From Scandinavium lactucae (lineage in GTDB: Bacteria; Pseudomonadota; Gammaproteobacteria; Enterobacterales; Enterobacteriaceae): a stretch of DNA of 64,000 bases. The notes under the pieces are model-generated. The model did no database searches. It was not told where the DNA came from and was given only the letters and a program-made list of their open reading frames with translations. The position numbers were made by a program, and so were the translations under genes. Numbering within the stretch: the stretch's first letter is position 1; every line of letters begins with the position of its first letter. Location of the stretch: NCBI RefSeq assembly GCF_033843265.1, contig NZ_JAWXRD010000033.1, positions 1 through 64,000 of the forward strand, given 5' to 3'. Shown here piece after piece: positions 1-8,425 of this stretch.

Positions 1-48
1 TGCCTGTCACGCAGGGGGTCGCGGGTTCGAGTCCCGTCCGTTCCGCCA
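1..48 (+). tRNA. aspT: tRNA-Asp (GTC), 3' part
   Basis: The window opens inside a tRNA. What remains is the anticodon arm with GTC, the variable region, the T arm with GGTTCGAGTCC and the encoded CCA at 46-48. The sequence matches enterobacterial tRNA-Asp, and the following tRNA-Trp and hdfR reproduce the order at the distal end of E. coli rrnC. The 5' half lies outside the window. Confidence 0.93.
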
Positions 49-101
49 CTTATTAGAAAATTAAGCCTGCTTCATTGCGGGCTTAATAATAAGCGTAATT
101 T

Positions 102-177
102 AGGGGCGTAGCTCAGTTGGTAGAGCACCGGTCTCCAAAACCGGGTGTCGCGAGTTCGAGTCTCTCCGCCCCTGCCA
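102..177 (+). tRNA. trpT: tRNA-Trp (CCA)
   Basis: A complete 76-nt cloverleaf with acceptor stem AGGGGCG/CGCCCCT, anticodon CCA in a CTCCAAA loop, a T arm GTTCGAG and an encoded CCA tail. It lies 53 bases after tRNA-Asp and just before a terminator, so the two are co-transcribed as the distal tRNAs of an rRNA operon. Confidence 0.97.
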
Positions 178-183
178 TATAAT

Positions 184-213
184 AATCCTTTGCTTCGGCA
201 AAGGATTTTTTTT
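184..213 (+). terminator. rRNA/tRNA operon terminator
   Basis: A perfect 10-bp stem (AATCCTTTGC pairing with GCAAAGGATT) with a TTCG tetraloop, followed by eight T residues. It closes the tRNA-Asp/tRNA-Trp transcription unit. Confidence 0.93.
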
Positions 214-269
214 GTCTTTAATTCAGCGGATTTTCATCCGCCATCCTTCATCTAAACGTCCGACATTCT

Positions 270-1103
270 CTACTCAAGCACGGCAATTTTTAGGATCTCG
301 CGTATTTGTGCCTGCTTATCGCTGTTCTGCAACCAAATGGCATACAGCGGACGTGAAAGCGTCGCACTGTCAGTAACGGTATGCAATCCACCCTTCATAT
401 TCGCCCAACTCATCGGCAACCAGCTACAACCCTCGAGAGGGGCAAGCTGTTGGCGCGCAAGTTCAGCTGAACTGGTTGTCAGGAGTGGAATGTCATCTGA
501 TGCAATGATCCCGGCTTCATGCTGCTGGAAATCTGGACCCCATTCCAGGCGCAGATAGTTCAGATTGGCTTTCACCTGGGAAGGTGCCGCGCAATAAAGT
601 GCTAATGTGAAATGCCCCAAAAGCTGGCTACTGAATTCATCCATTTTTGGTGATTCGGTGGTGATCAATAGATCCAGCTGCCGCTCGTGCAGTTGCTTTA
701 CCAGCGATTGTCGCTGAGCAATGCGCGCTTCAAACTGCAGTGTGTTGTGCGCAGGATAGAGACGTCCCAGCCAAGCATTAAGCATGCATTCCCACAGCGA
801 GGCGCTGGCACCAATCGAAAACTCGTTGTGTCGGGAAGTATTCGCCACCTCTTTACGGGCTGATTGCCAGGTACTCATCAGCGTTTCGGCATAGGGTAAG
901 AGCTTCTCACCGGCCGCCGTGAGGCGGATATTATTGCGATGGCGAGTGAATAAATTCACGCCAAGCTGGTTCTCTAGCTGACGAATACGAAAGCTGACGG
1001 CCGACTGCGTCAGGTACAGAGCTTCTGCCGCACGCCCGAAGTGACGTGTTCGACTCACTTCAAGGAAAGTTTTTAGCAATTCCGTATCCACAACCTTCTC
1101 CAC
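270..1103 (-). CDS. hdfR: LysR-type regulator HdfR
   Basis: A 277-residue LysR-family transcription factor. The N-terminal winged helix-turn-helix spans about residues 7-65 and a periplasmic-binding-protein-like effector domain fills the rest. In E. coli, HdfR represses flhDC and activates gltBD. The protein is nearly identical to E. coli HdfR (279 aa) over the DNA-binding domain and differs mainly around residues 110-120 and at the C-terminus. It is divergent from maoP, as in E. coli, across a 106-bp intergenic region. The ATG gives the family N-terminus with DTELLKTFLEVSRTRHFGRA. The effector is unknown. Confidence 0.93.
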   Translation of the reverse strand: MEKVVDTELLKTFLEVSRTRHFGRAAEALYLTQSAVSFRIRQLENQLGVNLFTRHRNNIRLTAAGEKLLPYAETLMSTWQSARKEVANTSRHNEFSIGASASLWECMLNAWLGRLYPAHNTLQFEARIAQRQSLVKQLHERQLDLLITTESPKMDEFSSQLLGHFTLALYCAAPSQVKANLNYLRLEWGPDFQQHEAGIIASDDIPLLTTSSAELARQQLAPLEGCSWLPMSWANMKGGLHTVTDSATLSRPLYAIWLQNSDKQAQIREILKIAVLE

Positions 1104-1209
1104 AAAATTATTTGTCGTGTTGATTTAAATGTTTTGTTTGACGCTCTGTCAAGCGTAACTAATACTCCGCGCCATAAATAGCTCAGCCAAAGAATTAGGA
1201 GCGTGTAGG

Positions 1210-1548
1210 ATGGCGGAAAGCTTTACGACGACTAATCGTTTTTTCGACAATAAAAATTATCCGCGCGGGTTCTCTCGTCATGGTGATTTCACCATCAAAG
1301 AAGCCCAATTGCTGGAGCGCCACGGTTATGCGTTTAATGAGCTTGAACTGGGTAACCGCGAGCCGGTAACGGAAGATGAAAAGCAATTTGTAGCCGTATG
1401 CCGCGGTGAGCGTGAGCCGGCGACAGAGATTGAACGCGTATGGATTAAATACATGGCGCGCATCAAACGGCCAAAACGCTTCCACACGCTGTCCGGCGGT
1501 AAACCGCAGGCAGAAGGTGCAGAAGACTACACCGAAAGCGACGATTAA
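1210..1548 (+). CDS. maoP: Ori macrodomain protein MaoP
   Basis: A 112-residue acidic protein of the DUF413 family (formerly YifE). In E. coli, MaoP and a short cis site (maoS) close to this gene constrain DNA mobility in the Ori macrodomain. It belongs to the set of proteins that co-occur with Dam methylase, such as SeqA and MatP. It carries no classical DNA-binding motif. The start has the Shine-Dalgarno AGGAG (1197-1201). It is a single-gene unit: hdfR is divergent upstream and a strong terminator follows 4 bases after the stop. I could not place maoS by eye. Confidence 0.93.
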   Translation: MAESFTTTNRFFDNKNYPRGFSRHGDFTIKEAQLLERHGYAFNELELGNREPVTEDEKQFVAVCRGEREPATEIERVWIKYMARIKRPKRFHTLSGGKPQAEGAEDYTESDD

Positions 1549-1552
1549 TAAG

Positions 1553-1575
1553 AAAGGGGCGAAAGCCCCTTTTTT
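1553..1575 (+). terminator. maoP terminator
   Basis: An AAAGGGGC stem pairs with GCCCCTTT around a GAAA tetraloop, followed by a T run. It lies between convergent maoP and comM and overlaps the comM stop codon, so it may act in both directions. Confidence 0.88.
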
Positions 1576-3094
1576 ACGCCATCATTTTTTGTAGATGGAT
1601 AAGCAATCGTTCGATTGCCCGATATCCCAATGCTTCCTGCAAATGCTCCCGTGCTATCTGTTCTGCTCCGGCAAGATCGGCGATGGTTCGTGACACCTTA
1701 ATCAGACGCTGCCACGCACGAATCGACAATCCCAAATGGGCGAGCGCCTGTTCCAGCCAGGCCGCGTCTTCAGGCAGTAACTCACACCACCGTTTCATCT
1801 CATTGCTATCAAGAAGGGCGTTGAGCTTTCCCTGACGTGAGAGTTGCTGTTGCTGGGCGGCGATCACTCTGCTTTTCACCTTCTCGCTACTTTCACTTTT
1901 TTCAGGTGTCTGGCTGAACAGACCCAGCGGTGGGAGCGGGATCTCGAGTGACAAATCGAAGCGATCCAAAAACGGTCCAGACAGTCGCGCCAGATAACGC
2001 AGGATTTGCTCAGGCGAGCTGCGGTTATGGTTACCCTGATAGTGTCCGGTAGGGCTTGGATTCATGGCAGCAATGAGTTGAAAGCGAGCCGGGTAGGTGA
2101 TTTTTGCTCGAGTACGCGAGATGTGAATCTTTCCTGACTCAATCGGCTCGCGAAGCGCATCAAGGACTCGGCGCTCAAACTCGGGTAATTCATCCAGAAA
2201 TAAAATGCCGTTATGGGCCAGGGAGATCTCGCCCGGTACAGGTATTGTTCCACCGCCAACCATTGCTGTCAGTGATGCACTATGATGAGGCGAGCGGAAT
2301 GGGCGCTTACGCCATTGTTTATGTACATGCCCTGCACTGACCAGGCTCAGAATTGCCGCACTCTCCAGGGCCTCCTGATTGCTCAGAGAGGGGAGGATGC
2401 TGGGTAAACGGCTGGCCAGCATCGTTTTTCCTGTTCCAGGAGGCCCGACTAATAGCAGGTTATGGCCGCCGGCGGCGGTTATCTCCAGTACACGCTTCCC
2501 CTGCGGCTGCCCGATGACATCGCTAATATCGGTTGTGGCAGCACTCATGGTATCCGCCTCGGCGACGGGATGTTGTAAGTCGGTACGCCCCTCAAGAAAA
2601 GCACATACTTCCTGTAAATGGCTGGCAATAAAACAGTCTGTTCCGCCAATCAGGCCCACCTCTGGGGCATTCTCTGCGGCCAATATTATCTGTCGGCCTG
2701 TGCTGATGGCCTCCATCGCACCTGAAATAGCACCGGTAACCCCGCGTAACGCACCGGTAAGCGCAAGTTCACCGATGAACTCATATTGATTTAGCCTTGT
2801 ACTGTTGAGCTGCTCTGACGCTGCCAGAAGCGCAATCGCGATAGGCAAATCATATCGCCCCCCTTCTTTTGGCAAATCGGCGGGGGCCAGGTTGATTGTT
2901 ATCTTCTTTGCCGGAAATTCGTAACCGCTATTGATGACCGCACTTCTGACCCGATCGCGCGCTTCTTTTACTGCCGTTTCCGGTAAGCCCACCATGGTTA
3001 ACCCTGGCAGTCCATTGCTGATATGGACTTCCACCGTGATGAGGGGAGCGTTCACCCCTAATGCGGCGCGTGTGTAAATAATCGACAATGACAT
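1574..3094 (-). CDS. comM: ComM/YifB AAA+ ATPase (Mg-chelatase-like)
   Basis: A 506-residue protein. The N-terminal domain is Lon-like/ChlI-like (about 1-170). It is followed by an Mg-chelatase-type AAA+ module with Walker A GPPGTGKT near 217, Walker B ILFLDELPEF near 297 and a C-terminal helical lid. In naturally competent bacteria, ComM is a hexameric branch-migration helicase that helps integrate transforming DNA; in Enterobacteriaceae the gene (yifB) is conserved with an unclear role. The length matches E. coli YifB (506 aa). It is convergent with maoP and divergent from ilvLGMEDA. Confidence 0.92.
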   Translation of the reverse strand: MSLSIIYTRAALGVNAPLITVEVHISNGLPGLTMVGLPETAVKEARDRVRSAVINSGYEFPAKKITINLAPADLPKEGGRYDLPIAIALLAASEQLNSTRLNQYEFIGELALTGALRGVTGAISGAMEAISTGRQIILAAENAPEVGLIGGTDCFIASHLQEVCAFLEGRTDLQHPVAEADTMSAATTDISDVIGQPQGKRVLEITAAGGHNLLLVGPPGTGKTMLASRLPSILPSLSNQEALESAAILSLVSAGHVHKQWRKRPFRSPHHSASLTAMVGGGTIPVPGEISLAHNGILFLDELPEFERRVLDALREPIESGKIHISRTRAKITYPARFQLIAAMNPSPTGHYQGNHNRSSPEQILRYLARLSGPFLDRFDLSLEIPLPPLGLFSQTPEKSESSEKVKSRVIAAQQQQLSRQGKLNALLDSNEMKRWCELLPEDAAWLEQALAHLGLSIRAWQRLIKVSRTIADLAGAEQIAREHLQEALGYRAIERLLIHLQKMMA

Positions 3095-3351
3095 AAAGCC
3101 TCCGTGTGAAAGCAGTATGTCGCGCTCGGTGATGACCGCAATGAATGAATCGAAATTTTACGTGCATGATTCCCGATATTCCTCGCTATTTCATTACCAT
3201 TACATGTATTTGGAAGCATGATCGATAAATATGCCATCTTGTTATGCTACCTATGTCGGGTGAAGAATTTTCATCTCAACTATTTCTCATAAAAAACAAT
3301 ACTTTTTGCGAATATCGTTAGCCAGATCTGAAAAGCTTATATAAAAAAATC

Positions 3352-3381
3352 TTGTCTTCTCTTCAGTGTCTGTGGTAACTC
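3352..3381 (+). promoter_or_regulatory. probable ilvL promoter
   Basis: Candidate -35 TTGTCT (3352-3357) and -10 TAACTC (3376-3381) with an 18-bp spacer. A start near 3388 would give a leader of about 190 nt up to the attenuator, close to the roughly 186-nt attenuated ilv leader of E. coli. The rest of the 327-bp gap 3095-3421 is AT-rich (for example 3339-3350), which would suit the IHF-bound upstream region known from E. coli, but I could not define an IHF site. No gene is visible in that gap. Confidence 0.45.
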
Positions 3382-3421
3382 TTTAGGTATTCCTTCGAAC
3401 AAGAAGCCAAAAGAATACAAA

Positions 3422-3520
3422 ATGACAACCCTTCTACGAGTGATTAGCCTGGTCGTGATTAGCGTGGTGGTGATTATTATCCCACCGTGCGGGGCTGCAC
3501 TTGGACGAGGAAAGGCTTAA
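3422..3520 (+). CDS. ilvL: ilv operon leader peptide IlvL
   Basis: A 32-codon leader peptide beginning MTTLLRVISLVV and ending in GRGKA. Fifteen of its 32 residues are Leu, Val or Ile, clustered at codons 4-20. This is the control peptide for multivalent attenuation of ilvGMEDA: starvation for charged Leu, Val or Ile tRNA stalls the ribosome and favours the antiterminator. It is nearly identical to E. coli IlvL (32 aa, second residue-region T/A change). The terminator arm of the attenuator follows 23 bases after the stop. Confidence 0.95.
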   Translation: MTTLLRVISLVVISVVVIIIPPCGAALGRGKA

Positions 3521-3543
3521 GAATCAAGCCTTAACGAACTAAG

Positions 3544-3575
3544 ACCCCCGCACCGAAAGGTCCGGGGGTTTTTTT
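3544..3575 (+). terminator. ilv attenuator terminator
   Basis: A GC-rich stem (ACCCCCG with CGGGGGT and an internal ACCGAAAGGT mini-hairpin) is followed by seven T residues. This is the intrinsic terminator of the ilv leader. The position after ilvL and before ilvG matches E. coli closely. Confidence 0.94.
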
Positions 3576-3659
3576 ATGACTGTAAAAAACCAAACAGGAA
3601 CAGGGCATGATAATCAGCATAAAATTCTGTTTCTCACAAAATGTGACGGGGAAGTAACT

Positions 3660-5306
3660 ATGAATGGGGCTCAGTGGGTGGTACATGCGTTGCGGGCACA
3701 GGGGGTCGAAACCGTTTTCGGCTATCCGGGTGGCGCAATTATGCCGATCTACGATGCGTTGTATGACGGTGGCGTGGAACACCTGCTGTGTCGCCATGAG
3801 CAGGGCGCTGCGATGGCCGCCATTGGTTACGCCCGCGCGACCGGTAAAACGGGTGTGTGCATGGCCACTTCAGGCCCGGGTGCAACCAACCTGATCACTG
3901 GTCTTGCCGATGCGCTGCTCGATTCAGTGCCGGTGGTGGCTATCACCGGTCAGGTTGCTTTACCGTTCATCGGCACTGATGCGTTTCAGGAAGTGGATGT
4001 CATCGGTTTATCACTGGCCTGCACCAAACACAGTTTCCTGGTGCAGTCGCTGGAAGAGCTGCCGCGGGTAATGGCAGAAGCGTTCCAGGTGGCTAACTCA
4101 GGTCGTCCAGGCCCAGTTCTGGTTGATATCCCAAAAGATATTCAGCTTGCCAGCGCCGCACTCGAACCCCATTTCTCCACCATTGAAGATGAAAATGCCT
4201 TCCCGCTTGAAGAGGTTGAACAGGCCCGCCAGATGATAGCCCAGGCCAGTAAGCCGATGCTGTACGTTGGCGGCGGCGTAGGAATGGCGCAGGCCGTACC
4301 CGCTCTTCGCGAATTCATCGCTGTGACGCAGATGCCTGTGAGCTGTACGCTAAAAGGTCTGGGCACGGTCGATGCCGATTATCCGTATTATCTGGCGATG
4401 TTGGGTATGCATGGCACGAAAGCCGCAAACCTGGCGGTCCAGCAGTGTGATTTGCTGATTGCCGTCGGCGCACGTTTTGACGACCGCGTGACTGGCAAGC
4501 TGAACACTTTCGCCCCGCACGCAAAGGTTATCCACATGGATATCGACCCGGCTGAGCTGAACAAGCTGCGTCAGGTACACATAGGTTTGCAGGGCGATTT
4601 AAATGCGCTGCTGCCAGCGTTACAGCAACCATTGGATATCGATGCATGGCGGGCGCATACGGCTGAATTGCGGGCTGAACACGCCTGGCGCTATGATCAT
4701 CCTGGCGAAGCGATTTATGCCCCACTGTTACTCAAGCAGTTGTCTGACCGCAAACCGGCAGACAGCGTAATCACCACTGACGTCGGCCAACACCAGATGT
4801 GGTCGGCGCAGCATATGACGTACACCCGTCCGGAAAACTTCATCACCTCTAGCGGCTTGGGAACCATGGGCTTCGGCCTGCCCGCCGCGGTCGGTGCGCA
4901 AGTCGCGCGACCGAATGATACGGTGATCTGCGTCTCCGGCGACGGGTCGTTCATGATGAACGTGCAGGAACTCGGCACCGTGAAGCGCAAGCAGCTGCCG
5001 TTGAAGATTGTGCTTCTCGATAACCAGCGTCTGGGTATGGTTCGCCAGTGGCAGCAGCTCTTTTTCCAGGAGCGTTACAGCGAAACCACCCTGACTGATA
5101 ACCCCGATTTCCTGACGTTGGCCAGCGCTTTTGGTATTCCCGGCCAGCACATTACCCGTAAAGACCAGGTTGAAGCGGCACTCGACGCGATGCTTAACAG
5201 CAAAGGGCCGTACCTGCTTCATGTCTCAATCGACGAGCTCGAGAACGTCTGGCCGCTGGTACCCCCGGGTGCCAGTAATGCAGAAATGCTGGAGAAATTA
5301 TCATGA
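3660..5306 (+). CDS. ilvG: acetolactate synthase II, large subunit
   Basis: A 548-residue thiamine-diphosphate enzyme, catalytic subunit of acetohydroxyacid synthase II. It makes acetolactate from two pyruvates, or acetohydroxybutyrate from pyruvate and 2-ketobutyrate. The order is the N-terminal PYR domain with catalytic Glu47 (CRHEQGAAMA), a central FAD-binding domain, and the C-terminal PP domain with the GDGSFMMN metal/ThDP motif. The ATG at 3660 has GGGGAAG upstream and gives the E. coli length; an upstream in-frame extension to 3576 lies in the leader. The frame is open throughout, unlike K-12, where a frameshift inactivates ilvG. It overlaps ilvM by 4 bases. Confidence 0.96.
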   Translation: MNGAQWVVHALRAQGVETVFGYPGGAIMPIYDALYDGGVEHLLCRHEQGAAMAAIGYARATGKTGVCMATSGPGATNLITGLADALLDSVPVVAITGQVALPFIGTDAFQEVDVIGLSLACTKHSFLVQSLEELPRVMAEAFQVANSGRPGPVLVDIPKDIQLASAALEPHFSTIEDENAFPLEEVEQARQMIAQASKPMLYVGGGVGMAQAVPALREFIAVTQMPVSCTLKGLGTVDADYPYYLAMLGMHGTKAANLAVQQCDLLIAVGARFDDRVTGKLNTFAPHAKVIHMDIDPAELNKLRQVHIGLQGDLNALLPALQQPLDIDAWRAHTAELRAEHAWRYDHPGEAIYAPLLLKQLSDRKPADSVITTDVGQHQMWSAQHMTYTRPENFITSSGLGTMGFGLPAAVGAQVARPNDTVICVSGDGSFMMNVQELGTVKRKQLPLKIVLLDNQRLGMVRQWQQLFFQERYSETTLTDNPDFLTLASAFGIPGQHITRKDQVEAALDAMLNSKGPYLLHVSIDELENVWPLVPPGASNAEMLEKLS

Positions 5307-5566
5307 ATCAACATCAGGTTGCCGTTGAGGCTCGCTTCAACCCAGAAACGTTAGAGCGTGTTTTGCGTGTGGTACGTCATCGTGGCTTTCAAATTTGTGC
5401 CATGAATATGGAAACCGCCACTGATGCGCAAAACATAAATATTGAATTGACCGTTGCCAGCCTTCGCCCAGTCGAATTACTGTTTAGCCAGTTAAGTAAA
5501 CTGGTTGACGTCGCCCGCGTCGAGATCCAGCAACGAACAACAACATCACAACAAATCCGCGCCTGA
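5303..5566 (+). CDS. ilvM: acetolactate synthase II, small subunit
   Basis: An 87-residue ACT-domain regulatory subunit of AHAS II. It is needed for full activity of IlvG; isoenzyme II is the valine-insensitive one. The single beta-alpha-beta ACT fold is visible as RFNPETLERVLRVVRHRGF followed by the FQICAMNME strand. Its ATGA overlap with the ilvG stop implies translational coupling and 1:1 synthesis. Length equals E. coli IlvM (87 aa). Confidence 0.95.
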   Translation: MNQHQVAVEARFNPETLERVLRVVRHRGFQICAMNMETATDAQNINIELTVASLRPVELLFSQLSKLVDVARVEIQQRTTTSQQIRA

Positions 5567-5583
5567 GCGCAAAAGGAAGAACA

Positions 5584-6516
5584 ATGACGACGAAAAAAGC
5601 TGATTACATCTGGTTTAATGGTGAGATGACGCCATGGGGTGAGGCGAAGGTGCACGTGATGTCCCACGCCCTGCACTACGGGACCTCCGTTTTCGAAGGC
5701 ATCCGTTGCTATGACTCACATATTGGCCCGGTGGTGTTCCGTCATCGTGAACACATGCAGCGTCTGCATGATTCAGCCAAAATTTATCGTTTTCCGGTTT
5801 CTCAAAGCGTTGATGAACTGATGGAAGCCTGCCGCGAGGTTATCCGTAAGAATAACCTGACCAGTGCCTATATTCGTCCGCTGGTGTTCGTGGGCGATGT
5901 GGGCATGGGGGTGAACCCGCCAGCCGGTTACACCACTGACGTTATCATTGCCGCTTTCCCTTGGGGTGCATACTTGGGCGCTGAAGCACTGGATCAGGGG
6001 ATCGACGCAATGGTTTCTTCCTGGAATCGCGTGGCACCGAACACCATTCCAACCGCGGCTAAAGCGGGCGGAAACTACCTTTCTTCCTTATTGGTTGGCA
6101 GTGAAGCGCGTCGTCATGGGTATCAGGAAGGGATTGCGCTGGACGTCAATGGCTATATCTCTGAAGGGGCAGGTGAAAACCTGTTTGAAGTAAAGGACGG
6201 CATTCTGTTTACCCCGCCGTTCACTTCTTCCGCGCTGCCAGGCATCACTCGCGATGCCATCATCAAGCTGGCGAAAGATCTGGATATCGAAGTTCGCGAG
6301 CAGGTGTTGTCCCGCGAATCGCTGTATCTTGCCGACGAAGTGTTCATGTCCGGCACCGCAGCAGAAATCACGCCGGTACGCAGCGTTGATGGCATTCAGG
6401 TTGGCGCAGGTCGTTGCGGTCCGGTGACCAAGCGTATTCAGCAAGCATTTTTTGGCCTCTTTACCGGTGAAACCGAAGATAAATGGGGTTGGTTGGATCA
6501 GGTTCATTCAAAATAA
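5584..6516 (+). CDS. ilvE: branched-chain amino acid aminotransferase
   Basis: A 310-residue class IV PLP aminotransferase. It catalyses the last step of Ile, Val and Leu synthesis, transferring the amino group from glutamate. The Schiff-base lysine lies in TAAKAGGNY near residue 160, and the phosphate-binding SGTAAEITPV loop is near 255. E. coli IlvE is 309 aa; only the extreme C-terminus differs. The gene starts 17 bases after ilvM with an AGGAAG ribosome site and is followed by a perfect intercistronic hairpin before ilvD. Confidence 0.97.
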   Translation: MTTKKADYIWFNGEMTPWGEAKVHVMSHALHYGTSVFEGIRCYDSHIGPVVFRHREHMQRLHDSAKIYRFPVSQSVDELMEACREVIRKNNLTSAYIRPLVFVGDVGMGVNPPAGYTTDVIIAAFPWGAYLGAEALDQGIDAMVSSWNRVAPNTIPTAAKAGGNYLSSLLVGSEARRHGYQEGIALDVNGYISEGAGENLFEVKDGILFTPPFTSSALPGITRDAIIKLAKDLDIEVREQVLSRESLYLADEVFMSGTAAEITPVRSVDGIQVGAGRCGPVTKRIQQAFFGLFTGETEDKWGWLDQVHSK

Positions 6517-6519
6517 AGC

Positions 6520-6545
6520 AATGGGACGGCACGCACCGTCCCATT
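6520..6545 (+). repeat. ilvE-ilvD intercistronic hairpin
   Basis: A perfect 10-bp inverted repeat, AATGGGACGG and CCGTCCCATT, with a 6-base loop CACGCA. It begins 4 bases after the ilvE stop. Only a short TTTT lies at its 3' edge, so it is a poor terminator; a role in mRNA stability or partial termination inside the operon is an inference. Confidence 0.8.
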
Positions 6546-6572
6546 TTACAGATAGACGGGAGTAAACAGAGC

Positions 6573-8423
6573 ATGCCTAAGTACCGTTCCGCCACAACCA
6601 CCCATGGCCGTAACATGGCGGGTGCCCGCGCGCTGTGGCGCGCCACCGGAATGACCGATGCCGATTTCGGCAAACCGATTATTGCCGTCGTGAACTCGTT
6701 TACCCAGTTCGTGCCGGGCCACGTACACCTGCGCGACCTCGGTAAATTGGTTGCCGAGCAAATTGAAGCCTCCGGCGGCGTCGCCAAAGAGTTCAACACC
6801 ATCGCCGTCGATGATGGTATCGCCATGGGGCACGGAGGCATGCTTTATTCGCTGCCGTCGCGCGAGCTTATCGCTGACTCCGTTGAGTACATGGTTAACG
6901 CCCACTGCGCCGATGCGATGGTGTGTATCTCCAACTGTGACAAAATCACCCCGGGGATGCTGATGGCGTCCCTGCGTCTCAACATTCCGGTGATTTTCGT
7001 TTCTGGTGGCCCAATGGAAGCCGGGAAAACGAAACTGTCTGACCAGATAATCAAACTCGACCTGGTCGATGCGATGATCCAGGGCGCAGACCCGAAAGTC
7101 TCCGATGAGCAGAGCGATCAGATTGAACGCTCCGCGTGCCCGACCTGTGGCTCCTGTTCTGGAATGTTCACCGCCAACTCGATGAACTGCCTGACCGAAG
7201 CGCTGGGTCTGTCGCAGCCAGGTAATGGTTCGCTGCTGGCGACTCACGCCGATCGTAAAGAGCTGTTCCTCAACGCCGGGAAGCGCATTGTCGAGCTGAC
7301 CAAACGTTATTACGAACAGGATGACGCCACTGCGCTGCCGCGCAATATCGCCAGCAAAGCGGCGTTCGAAAATGCGATGACCCTCGATATCGCAATGGGC
7401 GGTTCCACCAACACCGTACTGCACCTGCTGGCTGCCGCGCAGGAAGCAGAAATCGATTTCACCATGAGTGATATCGACCAGCTGTCCCGCAAAGTGCCGC
7501 AGCTGTGTAAGGTCGCGCCGAGTACGCAGAAATACCACATGGAAGACGTGCACCGTGCGGGTGGCGTGCTGGGTATCCTGGGTGAGCTGGACCGCGCTGG
7601 CCTGTTAAACCGTGACGTGAAAAACGTGCTCGGGCTGTCATTGCCACAAACGCTTGATCAGTACGATGTCATGCTGACCAAAGATGAGGCGGTGAAAAGC
7701 ATGTTCCGCGCGGGCCCGGCGGGTATCCGCACCACCCAGGCGTTCTCGCAGAATTGCCGCTGGGATACGCTGGATGACGATCGTGCCGAAGGCTGTATTC
7801 GTTCGCTGGAAAATGCCTACAGTCAGGACGGTGGTCTGGCCGTGCTGTACGGTAACTTCGCGGAAAACGGCTGCATTGTGAAAACGGCCGGCGTGGACGA
7901 CAGCATTCTGAAATTTACCGGCCCGGCAAAAGTGTACGAGAGCCAGGACGATGCGGTGGAAGCGATCCTCGGCGGCAAAGTGGTCGCCGGTGACGTGGTT
8001 GTTATCCGCTACGAAGGGCCAAAAGGCGGGCCGGGTATGCAGGAAATGCTGTACCCAACCACCTTCCTGAAATCGATGGGCCTTGGTAAAGCCTGTGCGC
8101 TGGTCACCGACGGGCGCTTCTCCGGCGGCACCTCTGGCCTGTCCATCGGCCACGTTTCACCGGAAGCGGCGAGCGGCGGCAACATCGCGCTGATTGAAGA
8201 TGGCGACCTGATTGCAATCGACATTCCGAATCGCGGTATTCAGCTGCAGGTGAGCGATCAGGCGCTGGCGGCGCGCCGTGAAGCCCAGGAAGCGCGTGGT
8301 GCACAGGCCTGGACCCCGCGTAATCGCGAGCGTCAGGTGTCGTTTGCTCTGCGCGCCTATGCAAGCCTGGCGACCAGTGCGGATAAAGGCGCAGTGCGCG
8401 ATAAATCCAAACTTGGGGGCTAA
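6573..8423 (+). CDS. ilvD: dihydroxy-acid dehydratase
   Basis: A 616-residue Fe-S dehydratase of the IlvD/Edd family. It converts dihydroxyisovalerate and dihydroxymethylvalerate to the 2-keto acids that IlvE aminates. Cluster ligands are visible in SNCDKITPGM (near 123) and CPTCGSCSGM (near 195), with VDDGIAMGHGGM near 80. The ATG at 6573 has GGGAG upstream (6559-6563) and reproduces the E. coli length of 616 aa; the reading frame also runs upstream into ilvE, but that is not needed. The stop overlaps or abuts the ilvA start. Confidence 0.96.
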   Translation: MPKYRSATTTHGRNMAGARALWRATGMTDADFGKPIIAVVNSFTQFVPGHVHLRDLGKLVAEQIEASGGVAKEFNTIAVDDGIAMGHGGMLYSLPSRELIADSVEYMVNAHCADAMVCISNCDKITPGMLMASLRLNIPVIFVSGGPMEAGKTKLSDQIIKLDLVDAMIQGADPKVSDEQSDQIERSACPTCGSCSGMFTANSMNCLTEALGLSQPGNGSLLATHADRKELFLNAGKRIVELTKRYYEQDDATALPRNIASKAAFENAMTLDIAMGGSTNTVLHLLAAAQEAEIDFTMSDIDQLSRKVPQLCKVAPSTQKYHMEDVHRAGGVLGILGELDRAGLLNRDVKNVLGLSLPQTLDQYDVMLTKDEAVKSMFRAGPAGIRTTQAFSQNCRWDTLDDDRAEGCIRSLENAYSQDGGLAVLYGNFAENGCIVKTAGVDDSILKFTGPAKVYESQDDAVEAILGGKVVAGDVVVIRYEGPKGGPGMQEMLYPTTFLKSMGLGKACALVTDGRFSGGTSGLSIGHVSPEAASGGNIALIEDGDLIAIDIPNRGIQLQVSDQALAARREAQEARGAQAWTPRNRERQVSFALRAYASLATSADKGAVRDKSKLGG

Positions 8424-8425
8424 TG

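Noticed and set aside
6546..7553. 335-codon minus-strand frame opposite ilvD
   Set aside because: Antisense shadow of the strongly conserved ilvD; low-complexity composition and no ribosome site.
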